Shown here piece after piece: positions 25,474 to 33,473 of a DNA stretch of 64,000 nt. Source of the stretch: Streptomyces sp. ICBB 8177 (GTDB taxonomy: Bacteria > Actinomycetota > Actinomycetes > Streptomycetales > Streptomycetaceae); the NCBI RefSeq assembly GCF_003144095.1, contig NZ_NSKH01000018.1:1118743-1182742 (forward strand), read 5' to 3'. Position numbers and translations under genes: made by a program. The notes beneath the pieces are model-generated. The model searched no databases. It saw nothing but the letters and a program-made list of their open reading frames with translations, and was not told the origin of the DNA. How positions within the stretch are numbered: position 1 is the stretch's first letter; the number at the start of each line of letters is the position of its first letter.

Positions 25474-26129
25474 GCCGGGCTCCCCTCTGGTGTGGTGGTG
25501 TGGGTGCCGGGGCGGCCGGCGCGGCGGCCGTTGACCGACGGCAAGACCGGGACGGCCTCGGTGGCGACCCGCCACCCGCCCCCGGCCCGCTTCGCCGCAT
25601 ACATCGCCTCGTCCGCCCTGCGTAGCGCGCACGACAGGTCAGGCAGCGGCTGGTCGACCGTCAGGGCCGCGCCGATAGACGCCCCCACGGTCAGGGAGCG
25701 GCCGTCGTGCCACAGCGGGGCGGTGATCTCGTCGTGCAGGCCGCCCAGCAGCCACGGCACCGCCGCCGCATCGGTTGCGGGGACGACGGCGGCGAACTCA
25801 TCGCCGCCCAGCCGGGCCGCGATGCTGCCCGGGCAACCCTCCAGGATGTCGTTGAGACTTGCCGCGGTGCCGCGTAGTGCGGCGTCTCCGGCGGCGTGGC
25901 CGAAGCGGTCGTTGAGCTGCTTGAACCGGTCCAGGTCCAGGCAGACCACCACGGCGGGGCCCCGGCGCAGCAGCCGGGCGGCGCGGTGCTCGAACGCGGC
26001 ACGGCCCATCAGCCCCGTCAGCGGGTCGCGGCGGGCAGCCTCGATCCGGCGGCGCATCCACCAGGTGTGGACCGACCATCCGGCCGACAGCGGCCCGGCG
26101 GCCGCGGCGGCGGGCCACAGCGTCATCAT
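25470..26129 (-). CDS. GGDEF-domain protein (possible diguanylate cyclase)
   Basis: About 219 residues from ATG at 26129 (overlap ATGA with the upstream stop, AAGGGGG before it). A short hydrophobic N-terminus (MMTLWPAAAAAGPLSAGWSV) is followed directly by a GGDEF domain. RDPLTGLMGRAAFEHRA opens it, VVCLDLDRFKQLNDRFGHAA carries the metal Asp and substrate residues, and the intact active-site loop is ARLGGDEFAAVV. CALRRADEAMYAAKRAGGG closes it. It should make cyclic di-GMP, which controls development in Streptomyces through BldD. No EAL domain or RxxD inhibitory site is obvious. Carriage on an AICE suggests the element could alter host development during transfer. Confidence 0.85.
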   Translation of the reverse strand: MMTLWPAAAAAGPLSAGWSVHTWWMRRRIEAARRDPLTGLMGRAAFEHRAARLLRRGPAVVVCLDLDRFKQLNDRFGHAAGDAALRGTAASLNDILEGCPGSIAARLGGDEFAAVVPATDAAAVPWLLGGLHDEITAPLWHDGRSLTVGASIGAALTVDQPLPDLSCALRRADEAMYAAKRAGGGWRVATEAVPVLPSVNGRRAGRPGTHTTTPEGSPA

Positions 26130-26431
26130 GCCGCCACCCCCTTCACCACCCGGCGCCCACGGGGCGCCGGCGTGACGACCGGCATGGGGGTGGGGGCGAG
26201 GCGGAGCAGCTCGGGCATGGTCACGCCGATGGTCTCCACGGCCAGCCGCAGGGTGCGGTCGGCCAGGCCGGGGTCGTCGGCGAGGATGTCGCGCGCCGCG
26301 TCCAGCCGCGCCGCGCGCTCCTGCTCGCTCTCGCCGTCCTCGCCCAGCCACAGCTCCACGGGCGTGCCCAGGGCCAGTTCGAGGAAGTCGGCGGTATCAG
26401 CGGCCCGGTACGGGCCGAGGTAGGTCTTCAC
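26126..26431 (-). CDS. Small hypothetical AICE protein
   Basis: 101 residues from GTG at 26431, which has AGGAG seven bases upstream; ATG at 26476 is an alternative but lies within a hairpin. It opens VKTYLGPYRAADTADFLELA and continues LWLGEDGESEQERAARLDAA, with a mainly helical acidic middle and a basic end (RGRRVVKG). I recognise no domain. It starts the chain of overlapping genes running down to the Spd-type genes. Confidence 0.65.
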   Translation of the reverse strand: MKTYLGPYRAADTADFLELALGTPVELWLGEDGESEQERAARLDAARDILADDPGLADRTLRLAVETIGVTMPELLRLAPTPMPVVTPAPRGRRVVKGVAA

Positions 26432-26456
26432 GGTCGCGCTCTCCTGTCGCAACAGC

Positions 26457-26495
26457 GAAGGGCCGCGCCACCGCATACGGGTGGCGCGGCCCTTC
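26457..26495. terminator. Perfect 16-bp inverted repeat
   Basis: GAAGGGCCGCGCCACC and GGTGGCGCGGCCCTTC form a perfect 16-base stem with a seven-base loop. It separates the two tiny genes at 26507-26751 from the gene starting at 26431. It is likely a terminator or attenuator splitting two transcripts on the minus strand; no T run follows. Confidence 0.6.
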
Positions 26496-26506
26496 GGGTC
26501 CGGGGG

Positions 26507-26656
26507 TCAGGCCGGACGGCGGGCGGGGTGCAGGTGCGGGTGCGGGCGGGGCGGACGGACCGGCAACGGCGGACGCTCATCCCGCCCGTGCCGGCCCTCG
26601 GCCCCGACGTGCGGCAGATGCGAGTCGTCCAAAGCGGCCCGCAAGCGTCGAAGCAT
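26507..26656 (-). CDS. Tiny ORF, 49 residues (AICE)
   Basis: Starts MLRRLRAALDDSHLPHVGAE with an ATG that overlaps the previous stop by one base (TGATG) and ends in a His/Pro-rich stretch. Coupled start and co-direction with the element genes favour a real gene, but no family is known. Confidence 0.4.
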   Translation of the reverse strand: MLRRLRAALDDSHLPHVGAEGRHGRDERPPLPVRPPRPHPHLHPARRPA

Positions 26657-26751
26657 CACCGCCGACCACCCCCGCTCTCGGAGCGGCCGTTGGCCTCGCG
26701 AACCTTGCGCGACAACTCCTCGCGCTCAGCGTCTGACAGACTGATGAACAC
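26656..26751 (-). CDS. Tiny ORF, 31 residues (AICE)
   Basis: GTG at 26751 has AGGAGG four bases before it. The product, FISLSDAEREELSRKVREAN after the first residue, is a charged helix followed by a Gly/Arg tail. A strong ribosome site and coupling to the next tiny ORF suggest it is translated. The function is unknown. Confidence 0.45.
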   Translation of the reverse strand: MFISLSDAEREELSRKVREANGRSESGGGRR

Positions 26752-27355
26752 AGGTCCTCCTACTCAGGTGCCTGTACGCGGTCTCTCGGGGGGCCACCCG
26801 AGAGACCGCTCTTGCGTGGTGCTACTGGTCGGCGATGTCGCCGCCGTGCCCCGGGCCCGATTCGATCGGGCGCCCTCACGGCAATAGCGCCGGGGCTGGT
26901 TGGACCTCAACTACACGCGGGCCCGCTCGCTTCGGGGAAGTCCCTCCCGAAGGTCTGAGGTGGCGGGCAGTCGCCGCGTCGGTCTTTGAGCCGGTTGCGC
27001 GGTACGTCGTGGGCGTGCGCCCTTTCTCGGCCGGCTGGTCTCCACTCGCTCCGGCCGGTGTCGTCACGGCCGTGCAATCGCGGTGGATCACGCTCTGGAG
27101 TTGATGAGCAGGCCAAAGAAGGCCGCTGTGCGCGGGCGCTCCCGAAGTCTGCGAAGCGATACATGTATTAACAGGTATCGCATGATGCTGCGTCAAGTCC
27201 GCAGGTCCGGGTGTGTTGGATCAGCGGTTGACGTTCACCGTGAAAGCCAGATTGCCGTCGTGCGGCCAGACAAAGGACTGCGCAGATGGACGACTTGGGG
27301 ACGTCTGGCTAGGGTCGGAGTCGTCCCAGAACGTCCCTCGCGTCCGGGAGGACGA
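26752..27355. other. 600-bp intergenic region between divergent AICE operons
   Basis: No convincing gene on either strand; short frames here lack ribosome sites and family features. At 26779-26808, CGGTCTCTCGGG pairs with CCCGAGAGACCG (12-base stem, six-base loop). The region has the element's AT-richest patches (27150-27200) and a dyad at 27156-27181. It probably holds the divergent promoters of the transfer operon (leftward) and the HTH-Nudix operon (rightward). Confidence 0.6.
27156..27181. promoter_or_regulatory. Operator-like dyad
   Basis: GCGATAC at 27156 and GTATCGC at 27175 form seven-base inverted arms 12 bases apart. They overlap a perfect palindrome, ATACATGTAT, at 27159-27168. 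The position in the divergent promoter region suggests a binding site for one of the element regulators (the HTH protein at 27356 or the GntR protein at 29131). Confidence 0.45.
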
Positions 27356-28126
27356 GTGGCCAACGAACGTCTCCGCGCGGCGATCGTCGAGCGCGGGCTG
27401 ACACTGGAGCAGGTTGCCGAGCGGTTAGGCGTCGCACCGAAGACGGTTGAGCGCTGGATCAGTGACCCGGCAAGGAAGCCATACCGGCGCTTCCAGTACG
27501 CGACGGCGTCCCTGCTTCAGCAAGAGGTCTCGTACCTCTGGCCGGACGAGCGCACCGCAGCCGAGGTGACAGCGGCCGGCAACGCCGAGCTCATCCGCAT
27601 CTACCCCCACCGGTCGACGGTCCCCAACGCCCTTTGGCCGACGCTCTATGCCGGTGCCCGCGAGTACTTCGATGTCGTTGCCTACTCCGCGTTTTGGCTC
27701 ACCGAGGACACGGCCTTCCTCCGCATTGTGCGCGAGAAGTCCGCTGCGGGAGTCCGAGTACGGTTCATGCTTGGAGACCCCGACAGCCTGGCCGTCGCCC
27801 AACGCGGAGACGATGAAGGCATCGGCGCCGCCATGGCCGCAAAGATCCGCAACGCGCTTCTGAACTACGCCGGAATCTTCGACCTCCCAGGGGTCGAGTT
27901 CAGGCTCCACGGCACCACGCTGTACAACTCCCTCTACCGTTCCGACGATGCCATGCTCGTCAACGGCCACATTTACGGTGTCGGAGCGTACCTCGCACCG
28001 GTTATGCACCTTCAACGTGTCCCGGGCGGCGAACTCTTCGACACCTACGCCGAGAGCGTCGAGCGCGTTTGGGAAGGAGCCCGCTCGATCTCCTCACCCA
28101 CTGACCTCACCGGAGCGACCGCATGA
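27356..28126 (+). CDS. XRE-type HTH regulator with DUF5919-like domain
   Basis: 256 residues from GTG at 27356 with GGGAGG just upstream. An N-terminal helix-turn-helix reads LRAAIVERGLTLEQVAERLG VAPKTVERWI (split here). The larger C-terminal domain (FDVVAYSAFWLTEDTAFLRI VREK, split; VRVRFMLGDPDS; FDLPGVEFRLHGTTLYNSLY) has the look of a phospholipase-D-like or DUF5919 sensor module. Such genes often stand upstream of Nudix genes in Streptomyces elements. It overlaps the Nudix start by four bases, so both are expressed together. It probably senses a signal and controls excision or transfer. Confidence 0.82.
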   Translation: MANERLRAAIVERGLTLEQVAERLGVAPKTVERWISDPARKPYRRFQYATASLLQQEVSYLWPDERTAAEVTAAGNAELIRIYPHRSTVPNALWPTLYAGAREYFDVVAYSAFWLTEDTAFLRIVREKSAAGVRVRFMLGDPDSLAVAQRGDDEGIGAAMAAKIRNALLNYAGIFDLPGVEFRLHGTTLYNSLYRSDDAMLVNGHIYGVGAYLAPVMHLQRVPGGELFDTYAESVERVWEGARSISSPTDLTGATA

Positions 28127-28596
28127 GCCGCATCGATTACTACCGCGACCCCGCCGCTCCGTCGGCTAACTCCGTTGTGCCTTCGGTCACGGCAGTCGTA
28201 CGAGACGCAGAGGGGCGGCTTCTCCTCATTCACAAGACTGACAACGACCTTTGGGCTCTCCCTGGAGGTGGACACGATCTCGGGGAGTCCGTAGCCGACA
28301 CCGTCGTACGTGAGGTACGGGAGGAGACCGGCGTCGAGGTGGTCGTCGACGACATCGTCGGCCTCTACACCGACCCGCACCATGTCATGGCCTACGACGA
28401 CGGCGAGGTTCGTCAACAGTTCTCTATCTGCTTCCACGCCCATCCGGTAGGTGGCGAGCTGCGCACCAGCGACGAGTCGAAGGAGGTTCGTTGGGTCGTC
28501 CCAGCAGACCTCGACAACCTCGACATTCATCCTTCGATGCGGTTGCGAATCGCCCACGGGCTCGATGCCGCTCGAGCAGCTCCTTACATCGGCTGA
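28123..28596 (+). CDS. Nudix hydrolase (possible Pif-like transfer immunity protein)
   Basis: 157 residues. The Nudix box is complete: GGGHDLGESVADTVVREVRE followed by ETGVEV, with the metal-binding Glu residues of RE..REE. Nudix proteins cleave nucleoside diphosphates linked to another group. In pSAM2 the Nudix protein Pif blocks redundant transfer between cells already carrying the element, so the AICE context suggests an analogous role; homology to Pif itself was not tested. It is coupled to the HTH gene by ATGA and its last 13 bases overlap the convergent HD gene. Confidence 0.85.
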   Translation: MSRIDYYRDPAAPSANSVVPSVTAVVRDAEGRLLLIHKTDNDLWALPGGGHDLGESVADTVVREVREETGVEVVVDDIVGLYTDPHHVMAYDDGEVRQQFSICFHAHPVGGELRTSDESKEVRWVVPADLDNLDIHPSMRLRIAHGLDAARAAPYIG

Positions 28597-29144
28597 CCGG
28601 CCGCCTTCAGTCGCTCATCCACCCTGCATGCAGCGGCATGGATCTCTGGCGCCGCCCGCTGGATGAACCTGCCCACGATCGTGTCCGGCCCGTATCTGTC
28701 AACGATTTCGCCCACGCGGGCTGCTGTGGTGGTGCGAGCGCCGTCCGGCGTCGTAGTCATGTCGCAGAAGATGAGTGCGTCTACAAGTTCTGGCCGCTCC
28801 AGCTCGAACTCTGACTCCAATTCGCGACGTAGCCCGCGCTCCTCCGCCTCGAGCAGTGCGCAGGAGTGATGGGCGACCAGCCGCACTACGCGGTCGTCTG
28901 CGTTCTCCTGGTCTCGCAAGAATCGAGCCCCGTCGAGCGGGTGAAATCCTGTGAAGGCAATATGTGGCGAATAGCCAACATCGTGCAGTATCGCTGCGGC
29001 TTCCATCAGCTCCGCGTCGGGGCCGAGAATCGGCCTTAGCTCCCGGGCCCGGCATGCGACCCCCTGAACGTGCGCCCACCGCCGCGGCAGCGGCTCAGCA
29101 AGCATTCGTTCAGAGATGTCGTAGGCCCAGTCAGTGAGGTTCAT
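28584..29144 (-). CDS. HD-domain phosphohydrolase
   Basis: 186 residues. HD motifs are visible: WAHVQGVACRARELRPILGP (first His), then EAAAILHDVGYSPHIAFTGF (His-Asp) and DDRVVRLVAHHSCALLEAEE (later His pair). An Asp in LVDALIFCDMTTTPDG completes the metal site. HD proteins hydrolyse phosphoesters, often of nucleotides. It lies between the Nudix gene (convergent, 13-base overlap) and the GntR gene (14-base overlap), so it is part of the element's regulatory block. The substrate is unknown. Confidence 0.85.
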   Translation of the reverse strand: MNLTDWAYDISERMLAEPLPRRWAHVQGVACRARELRPILGPDAELMEAAAILHDVGYSPHIAFTGFHPLDGARFLRDQENADDRVVRLVAHHSCALLEAEERGLRRELESEFELERPELVDALIFCDMTTTPDGARTTTAARVGEIVDRYGPDTIVGRFIQRAAPEIHAAACRVDERLKAAGQPM

Positions 29145-29592
29145 CTACTCCAGCTTCCGAGGTTGCGATGGTGTTCGGGACGCGGAGCACTGTCCGTCCC
29201 TTGCCCGGCAGGGACAGCAGCACACCGTCTGCCTCGAGGACGGCGAGAGCACGGCGGATGGTAGGGCGCGACTTCTGAAACCGATCGCACAGGGTCGACT
29301 CGGATGGAAAGGCGTCGCCGACAGCCAGATGTTCGTCGTGGATCAGAACTGTCATCAGCTCAGAAAGCGACGGGGATGCCTCACCGCCCATCACCCGCCA
29401 GCCCACCCCTGGCTCTGGGCGGAGGAATCCATCTGCTTCCAAGACCTTCAGAGCACGCCGAGCAGTGGTTCGGGATACCTGGCGCTCCCGGACGATGTCC
29501 GACTCACGAACAAGTCCACCCTTGCCTGGGGCAGTCGCACGGACGACTTCCGCAACTCTGCGGAAGGTGCCCCGGGGATTGGCCTCAGCCAC
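29131..29592 (-). CDS. GntR-family regulator with two winged helices (KorSA-like)
   Basis: 153 residues that consist of two GntR-type winged helices and no effector domain. The first spans residues 8-68 (LVRESDIVRERQVSRTTARR ALKVLEADGF, split here), the second 75-140 (DAFPSESTLCDRFQKSRPTI RRALAVLEADGVL, split). AICE repressors of the KorSA type are also GntR proteins that silence the excision/transfer activator. The tandem DNA-binding build is unusual for GntR proteins, which normally carry a ligand domain. It overlaps the HD gene by 14 bases. CRISPR array 1 begins 94 bases beyond its 5' end. Confidence 0.82.
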   Translation of the reverse strand: MAEANPRGTFRRVAEVVRATAPGKGGLVRESDIVRERQVSRTTARRALKVLEADGFLRPEPGVGWRVMGGEASPSLSELMTVLIHDEHLAVGDAFPSESTLCDRFQKSRPTIRRALAVLEADGVLLSLPGKGRTVLRVPNTIATSEAGVDEPH

Positions 29593-29685
29593 GAAGTCCT
29601 CCTGGCAGATGCAGCGGGGTCCAGTTCACGTGTCATGAGGGTCACATCTTCCGTCTGGGAACGCAAAGGCCGCGCAGCAGACGTT

Positions 29686-30629
29686 GGGACCATCCCCGCG
29701 GGCGCGGGGAGCACAGCACCGACGGCGCCCTGTTGGAGCGCATCGCGGGACCATCCCCGCGGGCGCGGGGAGCACCTCTGAGCACCGGCCCTGCTGGGGT
29801 TCTTTGAGGGACCATCCCCGCGGGCGCGGGGAGCACTTGCTGCGGCTCGCCGCGCTCCCCGAGGACGAGGGACCATCCCCGCGGGCGCGGGGAGCACACC
29901 TCTCGCACCGTCTTCTCGCCCCAGTACGGGGGACCATCCCCGCGGGCGCGGGGAGCACACCGCGAGCGACGGCCAGGCGGTCCGCGACGCGGGACCATCC
30001 CCGCGGGCGCGGGGAGCACATTTGCAGAACAAGATGGAAGACGTTGAAGACGGGACCATCCCCGCGGGCGCGGGGAGCACCCGCCGGTAGTCGGTGAAGC
30101 AGTACCAGCCGTGGGACCATCCCCGCGGGCGCGGGGAGCACGTAGGCCTGCTTCATCAGCACGGGGTCCGCAAGGGACCATCCCCGCGGGCGCGGGGAGC
30201 ACTCGCCGACCCGATCGACAGATCGGGATGGGGCGGGACCATCCCCGCGGGCGCGGGGAGCACAGGAGTCTCGTTCGGTCGGCAGGCAGAGGGATGGGAC
30301 CATCCCCGCGGGCGCGGGGAGCACGCCAAGGCCCGGTTCGCACAGGGCGTGTTGACGGGACCATCCCCGCGGGCGCGGGGAGCACACCTTCGCCGAGAAG
30401 GCGGAACTGGAGGCCTGGGGACCATCCCCGCGGGCGCGGGGAGCACAACCCGCCGAAGGGCGAGTGCCCGCAGTGCTGGGGACCATCCCCGCGGGCGCGG
30501 GGAGCACCAGTCGCGCGTCTGGACGCCCCCGGCCTGCGGGGGACCATCCCCGCGGGCGCGGGGAGCACCCGGCTATGTCACCATCCCCGTCGCTAACGGC
30601 GGGACCATCCCCGCGGGCGCGGGGAGCAC
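29686..30629 (-). CRISPR. CRISPR array 1, type I-E, 16 repeats / 15 spacers
   Basis: Sixteen 29-base repeats lie exactly 61 bases apart (29686, 29747, up to 30601), leaving 32-base spacers. In the crRNA sense (minus strand) the repeat starts GTGCTCCCCGCG, has the palindromic CCCCGCG/CGCGGGG core and ends ATGGTCCC, which would be the 5' handle, as in type I-E. All copies look identical. The leader is on the right, between the array and cas2, so the newest spacer is the one near 30600. The array is co-directional with the cas operon. Confidence 0.97.
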
Positions 30630-30710
30630 TCTCCTTGACCTGGGACTTCACTGGCCTACGGCGTCGAGACGGACCACTTTCGCAGATTCCGACATAAGCA
30701 TCCTTTTGGT
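30630..30710 (-). promoter_or_regulatory. Leader of CRISPR array 1
   Basis: 81 bases between the first repeat and the cas2 stop. In crRNA sense, CCAGGTCAAGGAGA (30643-30630) abuts the repeat and GCGAAAGT lies at 30683-30676. Both motifs recur at the leader of array 2. A site adjacent to the repeat is where IHF-like factors or Cas1-Cas2 direct integration in other I-E systems. Confidence 0.7.
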
Positions 30711-31073
30711 TCAGGTTTGGCCGAAGCGTCGGCGCTTAGCCGCCTTGCTCCAGCCGGGACGTGGTTTGGTCTCGGTCGTTGGCCTCGTTGCGGATGCGTC
30801 TCCACCGGGGCGCCGGATGAGGGTGAGACCTTCGTGGTCGATCGGGTGCCAGGAGTGCTCGTGGGTCCGGAAGGTGAATCCCTGCTCGTTGTCGGCGGTG
30901 TGAGCGAGCAATGCGCGGCCTTGGCCGGACAGCTGGCACACCTCGTTCCAGAGAGTGTCCCGAATGCGGGCGGATGGGTTGCCGATGAAGACGCCCGGCG
31001 AGATTTCGAGTAGCCAGCGTGTAAGGAAGCCCCGTAGTCCTGGGGGACAGTTGGTTAGGACGATGACAGTCAC
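30711..31073 (-). CDS. cas2: CRISPR adaptation protein Cas2 (type I-E)
   Basis: 120 residues, the normal size for Cas2e. MTVIVLTNCPPGLRGFLTRW LLEISPGVFIGNPSARIRDT (two parts joined) is the ferredoxin-like fold start typical of the E. coli-type CasE-linked Cas2. FRTHEHSWHPIDHEGLTLIR forms the C-terminal strands, followed by a basic tail. With Cas1 it forms the integrase complex that inserts new spacers next to the leader. Its start overlaps the cas1 stop (ATGA). Confidence 0.95.
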   Translation of the reverse strand: MTVIVLTNCPPGLRGFLTRWLLEISPGVFIGNPSARIRDTLWNEVCQLSGQGRALLAHTADNEQGFTFRTHEHSWHPIDHEGLTLIRRPGGDASATRPTTETKPRPGWSKAAKRRRFGQT

Positions 31074-32020
31074 CAGCTGTAGTCCGTCGCGTGGTTGAGA
31101 CCTGCGGCAACGTGGTGGCCGTGGTCGGACTGCAGAGTGACCTCGTCGTAGGCGTCATCTTCTGCGGTCGTAAAGTCGGCGGGAAGGAGGAGTTCGTGGA
31201 TGTCGTTGACGATGCGGTCCAGGAGCCGAACTTCGTTAATGCGGTCGCGTAGAGCTCGGCGAGTGCGTGCTCCGACGTCTTCCGGCGAAATGGCCGCTGC
31301 ATCGAAGGCGGCCGGAATGGCGATGTCGGTTTTGTAGAGGTCGGCGATGTCCAGGACGAAAGACAGCTCGTGCCCGGAGTGTACGAACCCGAGGGCGGGC
31401 GAGCAGCCGAGGGCTGCCACGACGGCGTGTGCGACGCCGTACATGGCTTGGGCAGCGGCTGTGATGGCTTGGTTGGCGGGGTCGCTCGCGGCGAAGTCTC
31501 CTGGCGTATATCTCCGGCCTTGCCAAGGGACACCGGTGCGTTGGGCCTGCGCGCGATAGCACTCTTTGACGCGGTGGCCTTCGCGGCCGAGGAGTTCCTT
31601 GCGGGTGTAACCGGAGGGGTCCTCATTGGGAAAGCGAAGTCTGTACATCGCCCGGGCCACTTCCAACCGGGCACGACGGTTGGCCCAGCAGGTTGCTTGT
31701 GCTTGGGCTAGGGAGGCAGAGCGAGACAGCGCCCGGCCGGCCGCGTAGTAGCGAACGCCTTGCTCGCCAACCCATACGACGCCGGCGCCGGTCTCACCCA
31801 GGACGCTCATGGCCTGGTGGGTGATGCGGGTACCTGGTCCGAGCAGCAGTGTGCCGATGGTGGCTGAGGGGATGTGGGTGACGCCCTCGGCGTCCTGCAC
31901 GGTGATGGCGTTTGCGTCCCGGTGAATCGTGCAACGTTCGAAGTAGACGAAGGAGATCCGGTTGGCGGTGCGTGTCAGTTCACGGGGGCTGGCCGTGGCT
32001 CTTTGGCTGACAGTTGTCAA
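31070..32020 (-). CDS. cas1: CRISPR adaptation integrase Cas1 (type I-E)
   Basis: 316 residues. The metal-binding residues expected from E. coli Cas1 are in place: E147 in LGREGHRVK, H214 in GFVHSGHELSF and D227 in LDIADLYK. The N-terminal beta domain (RISFVYFERCTIHRDANAIT) and helical C-terminal domain are complete. It catalyses spacer integration with Cas2. Four-base overlaps with cas6 upstream and cas2 downstream keep the adaptation genes in the same transcript as interference genes. The intact active site suggests adaptation is possible. Confidence 0.96.
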   Translation of the reverse strand: MTTVSQRATASPRELTRTANRISFVYFERCTIHRDANAITVQDAEGVTHIPSATIGTLLLGPGTRITHQAMSVLGETGAGVVWVGEQGVRYYAAGRALSRSASLAQAQATCWANRRARLEVARAMYRLRFPNEDPSGYTRKELLGREGHRVKECYRAQAQRTGVPWQGRRYTPGDFAASDPANQAITAAAQAMYGVAHAVVAALGCSPALGFVHSGHELSFVLDIADLYKTDIAIPAAFDAAAISPEDVGARTRRALRDRINEVRLLDRIVNDIHELLLPADFTTAEDDAYDEVTLQSDHGHHVAAGLNHATDYSW

Positions 32021-32736
32021 CGGGTTTCCTTCGCTGGGGCAAGGGTCATCAGACCGCAGCCGTAGGCCTTGGCCTTGCCCAGACCGCTGGTCAATACGCG
32101 TCGCAGTGCTTCGGGTTCGGTGATCTCCAGTCGTCCGTCATAGGTGACGGTGGTGAGGGTGACGCGGCGGCCGCGTGTGCCGTGTTTGCCGAAGTGGAGG
32201 CTTCGGTGGTCGCGGACGACGAGTTGGTGTTCGTCTCCGTGTTCGGTGTGGCGTGTGTGCTCCGGCTTGGCCAGGATCCGTATGCCGATGGTGTCCTGTC
32301 GTTCCAGGAGCCACCGCATCTGGTGGTGGGCGGTGATGTGTGCGGTGCGCTTGGTGGGCTGGCCGTCGCGGGTGCGGGCGTGATGCACGGGATTGGCGGT
32401 CAACCGGAAGTTGAAGACGTTGCCTTTCTCCAGTTTTCCCAGGAATGGGGCGTAAGTGAAGGTCTGCCAGCCTGGGGTGCCGACGGCGGCTGCGGCGGGC
32501 CAGCCGGCTTGTTCGACCAAATGGGTGAGGTCCGGGCGCTCGGGGCTCACCAAATACAGCAGCACTTCCGCGCGGGAGTTGTGGTCGACGCGCCACAGGA
32601 TGCGTGGCTGTTCGCTGGAGGTCGGCAGGACGTTGGGAAAGGAGGACATGACCGCGGCGTGCATGACCTGGGGGGACGAGAGCAGGCGGCGGGCGTCTGC
32701 GCGGGCTGTGTTGAAACGGAAGCGGGTCAGGTACAT
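32017..32736 (-). CDS. cas6e: crRNA-processing endoribonuclease Cas6e
   Basis: 239 residues; ATG at 32736 follows GGAAGG and overlaps the cas5 stop by one base. MYLTRFRFNTARADARRLLS SPQVMHAAVMSSFP (split here) carries the catalytic His near residue 26, as in Thermus Cas6e. The closing glycine-rich loop GLGKAKAYGCGLMTLAP is the family's RNA-binding signature. It cuts the repeat at the base of the hairpin to release crRNAs with an eight-base 5' handle. Confidence 0.95.
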   Translation of the reverse strand: MYLTRFRFNTARADARRLLSSPQVMHAAVMSSFPNVLPTSSEQPRILWRVDHNSRAEVLLYLVSPERPDLTHLVEQAGWPAAAAVGTPGWQTFTYAPFLGKLEKGNVFNFRLTANPVHHARTRDGQPTKRTAHITAHHQMRWLLERQDTIGIRILAKPEHTRHTEHGDEHQLVVRDHRSLHFGKHGTRGRRVTLTTVTYDGRLEITEPEALRRVLTSGLGKAKAYGCGLMTLAPAKETR

Positions 32737-33473
32737 CAGACGCCTTCCAGGTGTCCTGTCGGGTCGTGGGCCGGGGTGGTCGGGCGCGGTCGGGCGTGCG
32801 GGTTGCTGACGGTGACGGTGCTGGAATGGATGGTGCGCAGCGCGTAGCGGCGGTGCCCGGGGGCGAAGCTGAGGGGGTGGTCGCGAAGCGTGTCCCCGAG
32901 TGGCTCTGGCTCCCCGTCGGCGGACCGTGCCTCGATCAGGGTGGTGAGTTTGACGTGTTCTTGGAGACGAAGCCGCCGTTGGTACCAGTCGGCGGCCCGC
33001 CACGGTTCCCCGGCGAGTACATGTTGCAGTCCGATGTCGCCGTGCTGGACACTCGGGTTGATCGGGCGTGCTGGGGGGCAGGAGCGCCTTCCCAGGTACG
33101 GGAGGTATGCGGGGGCGCGCAGTGCGGCGGCGAGCCGGTCGATCAGTGCGGTCTCGCCTTCGACTGCGGCGACGAACACGGCGTCGGCAAGGTAGAACCG
33201 CTCGGAGAGCGGCATGGCTTCGTCGGTATCGGGGTGGTGCGCGGTCTGGAAGTCGCGGATACGGGTGCCAGGCTGGTCGACGCGGACACCGAAGCGCAGC
33301 GCGGCCAGCGCTTCGAGGTGCTCGTCGGCGTTGCGATCCAGGCCGAGCGCTGCGGCGAGCAGTCCGATGACGCCGCTTTTGGTCGGCGCGCCTTCCGTGG
33401 TACGGCGGGCGAAGCGGGCCGAGGCCCCCCACGATTGCAGGGGGCCGGCCAGCGTCAGCGTCAAGACGCTCAT
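32736..33473 (-). CDS. cas5e: Cascade subunit Cas5e
   Basis: About 245 residues from ATG at 33473, overlapping the cas7 stop (ATGA); a longer frame to 33662 is a shadow. MSVLTLTLAGPLQSWGASAR is the classic Cas5 start, followed by RRTTEGAPTKSGVIGLLAAA LGLDR (split). It holds the crRNA 5' handle in the Cascade complex. SFAPGHRRYALRTI near the end is typical of the I-E form. Confidence 0.95.
   Translation of the reverse strand: MSVLTLTLAGPLQSWGASARFARRTTEGAPTKSGVIGLLAAALGLDRNADEHLEALAALRFGVRVDQPGTRIRDFQTAHHPDTDEAMPLSERFYLADAVFVAAVEGETALIDRLAAALRAPAYLPYLGRRSCPPARPINPSVQHGDIGLQHVLAGEPWRAADWYQRRLRLQEHVKLTTLIEARSADGEPEPLGDTLRDHPLSFAPGHRRYALRTIHSSTVTVSNPHARPRPTTPAHDPTGHLEGV

Noticed and set aside
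26876-27196. 106-codon minus-strand frame in the AICE regulatory gap
   Set aside because: No ribosome site and no family features; overlaps the operator-like dyad.
29626-30651. Long open frames through array 1 (up to 341 codons) with repeating RPRGWS or PAPAGMVP peptides
   Set aside because: They are translations of the 61-base CRISPR units; no ribosome site and no real protein family.
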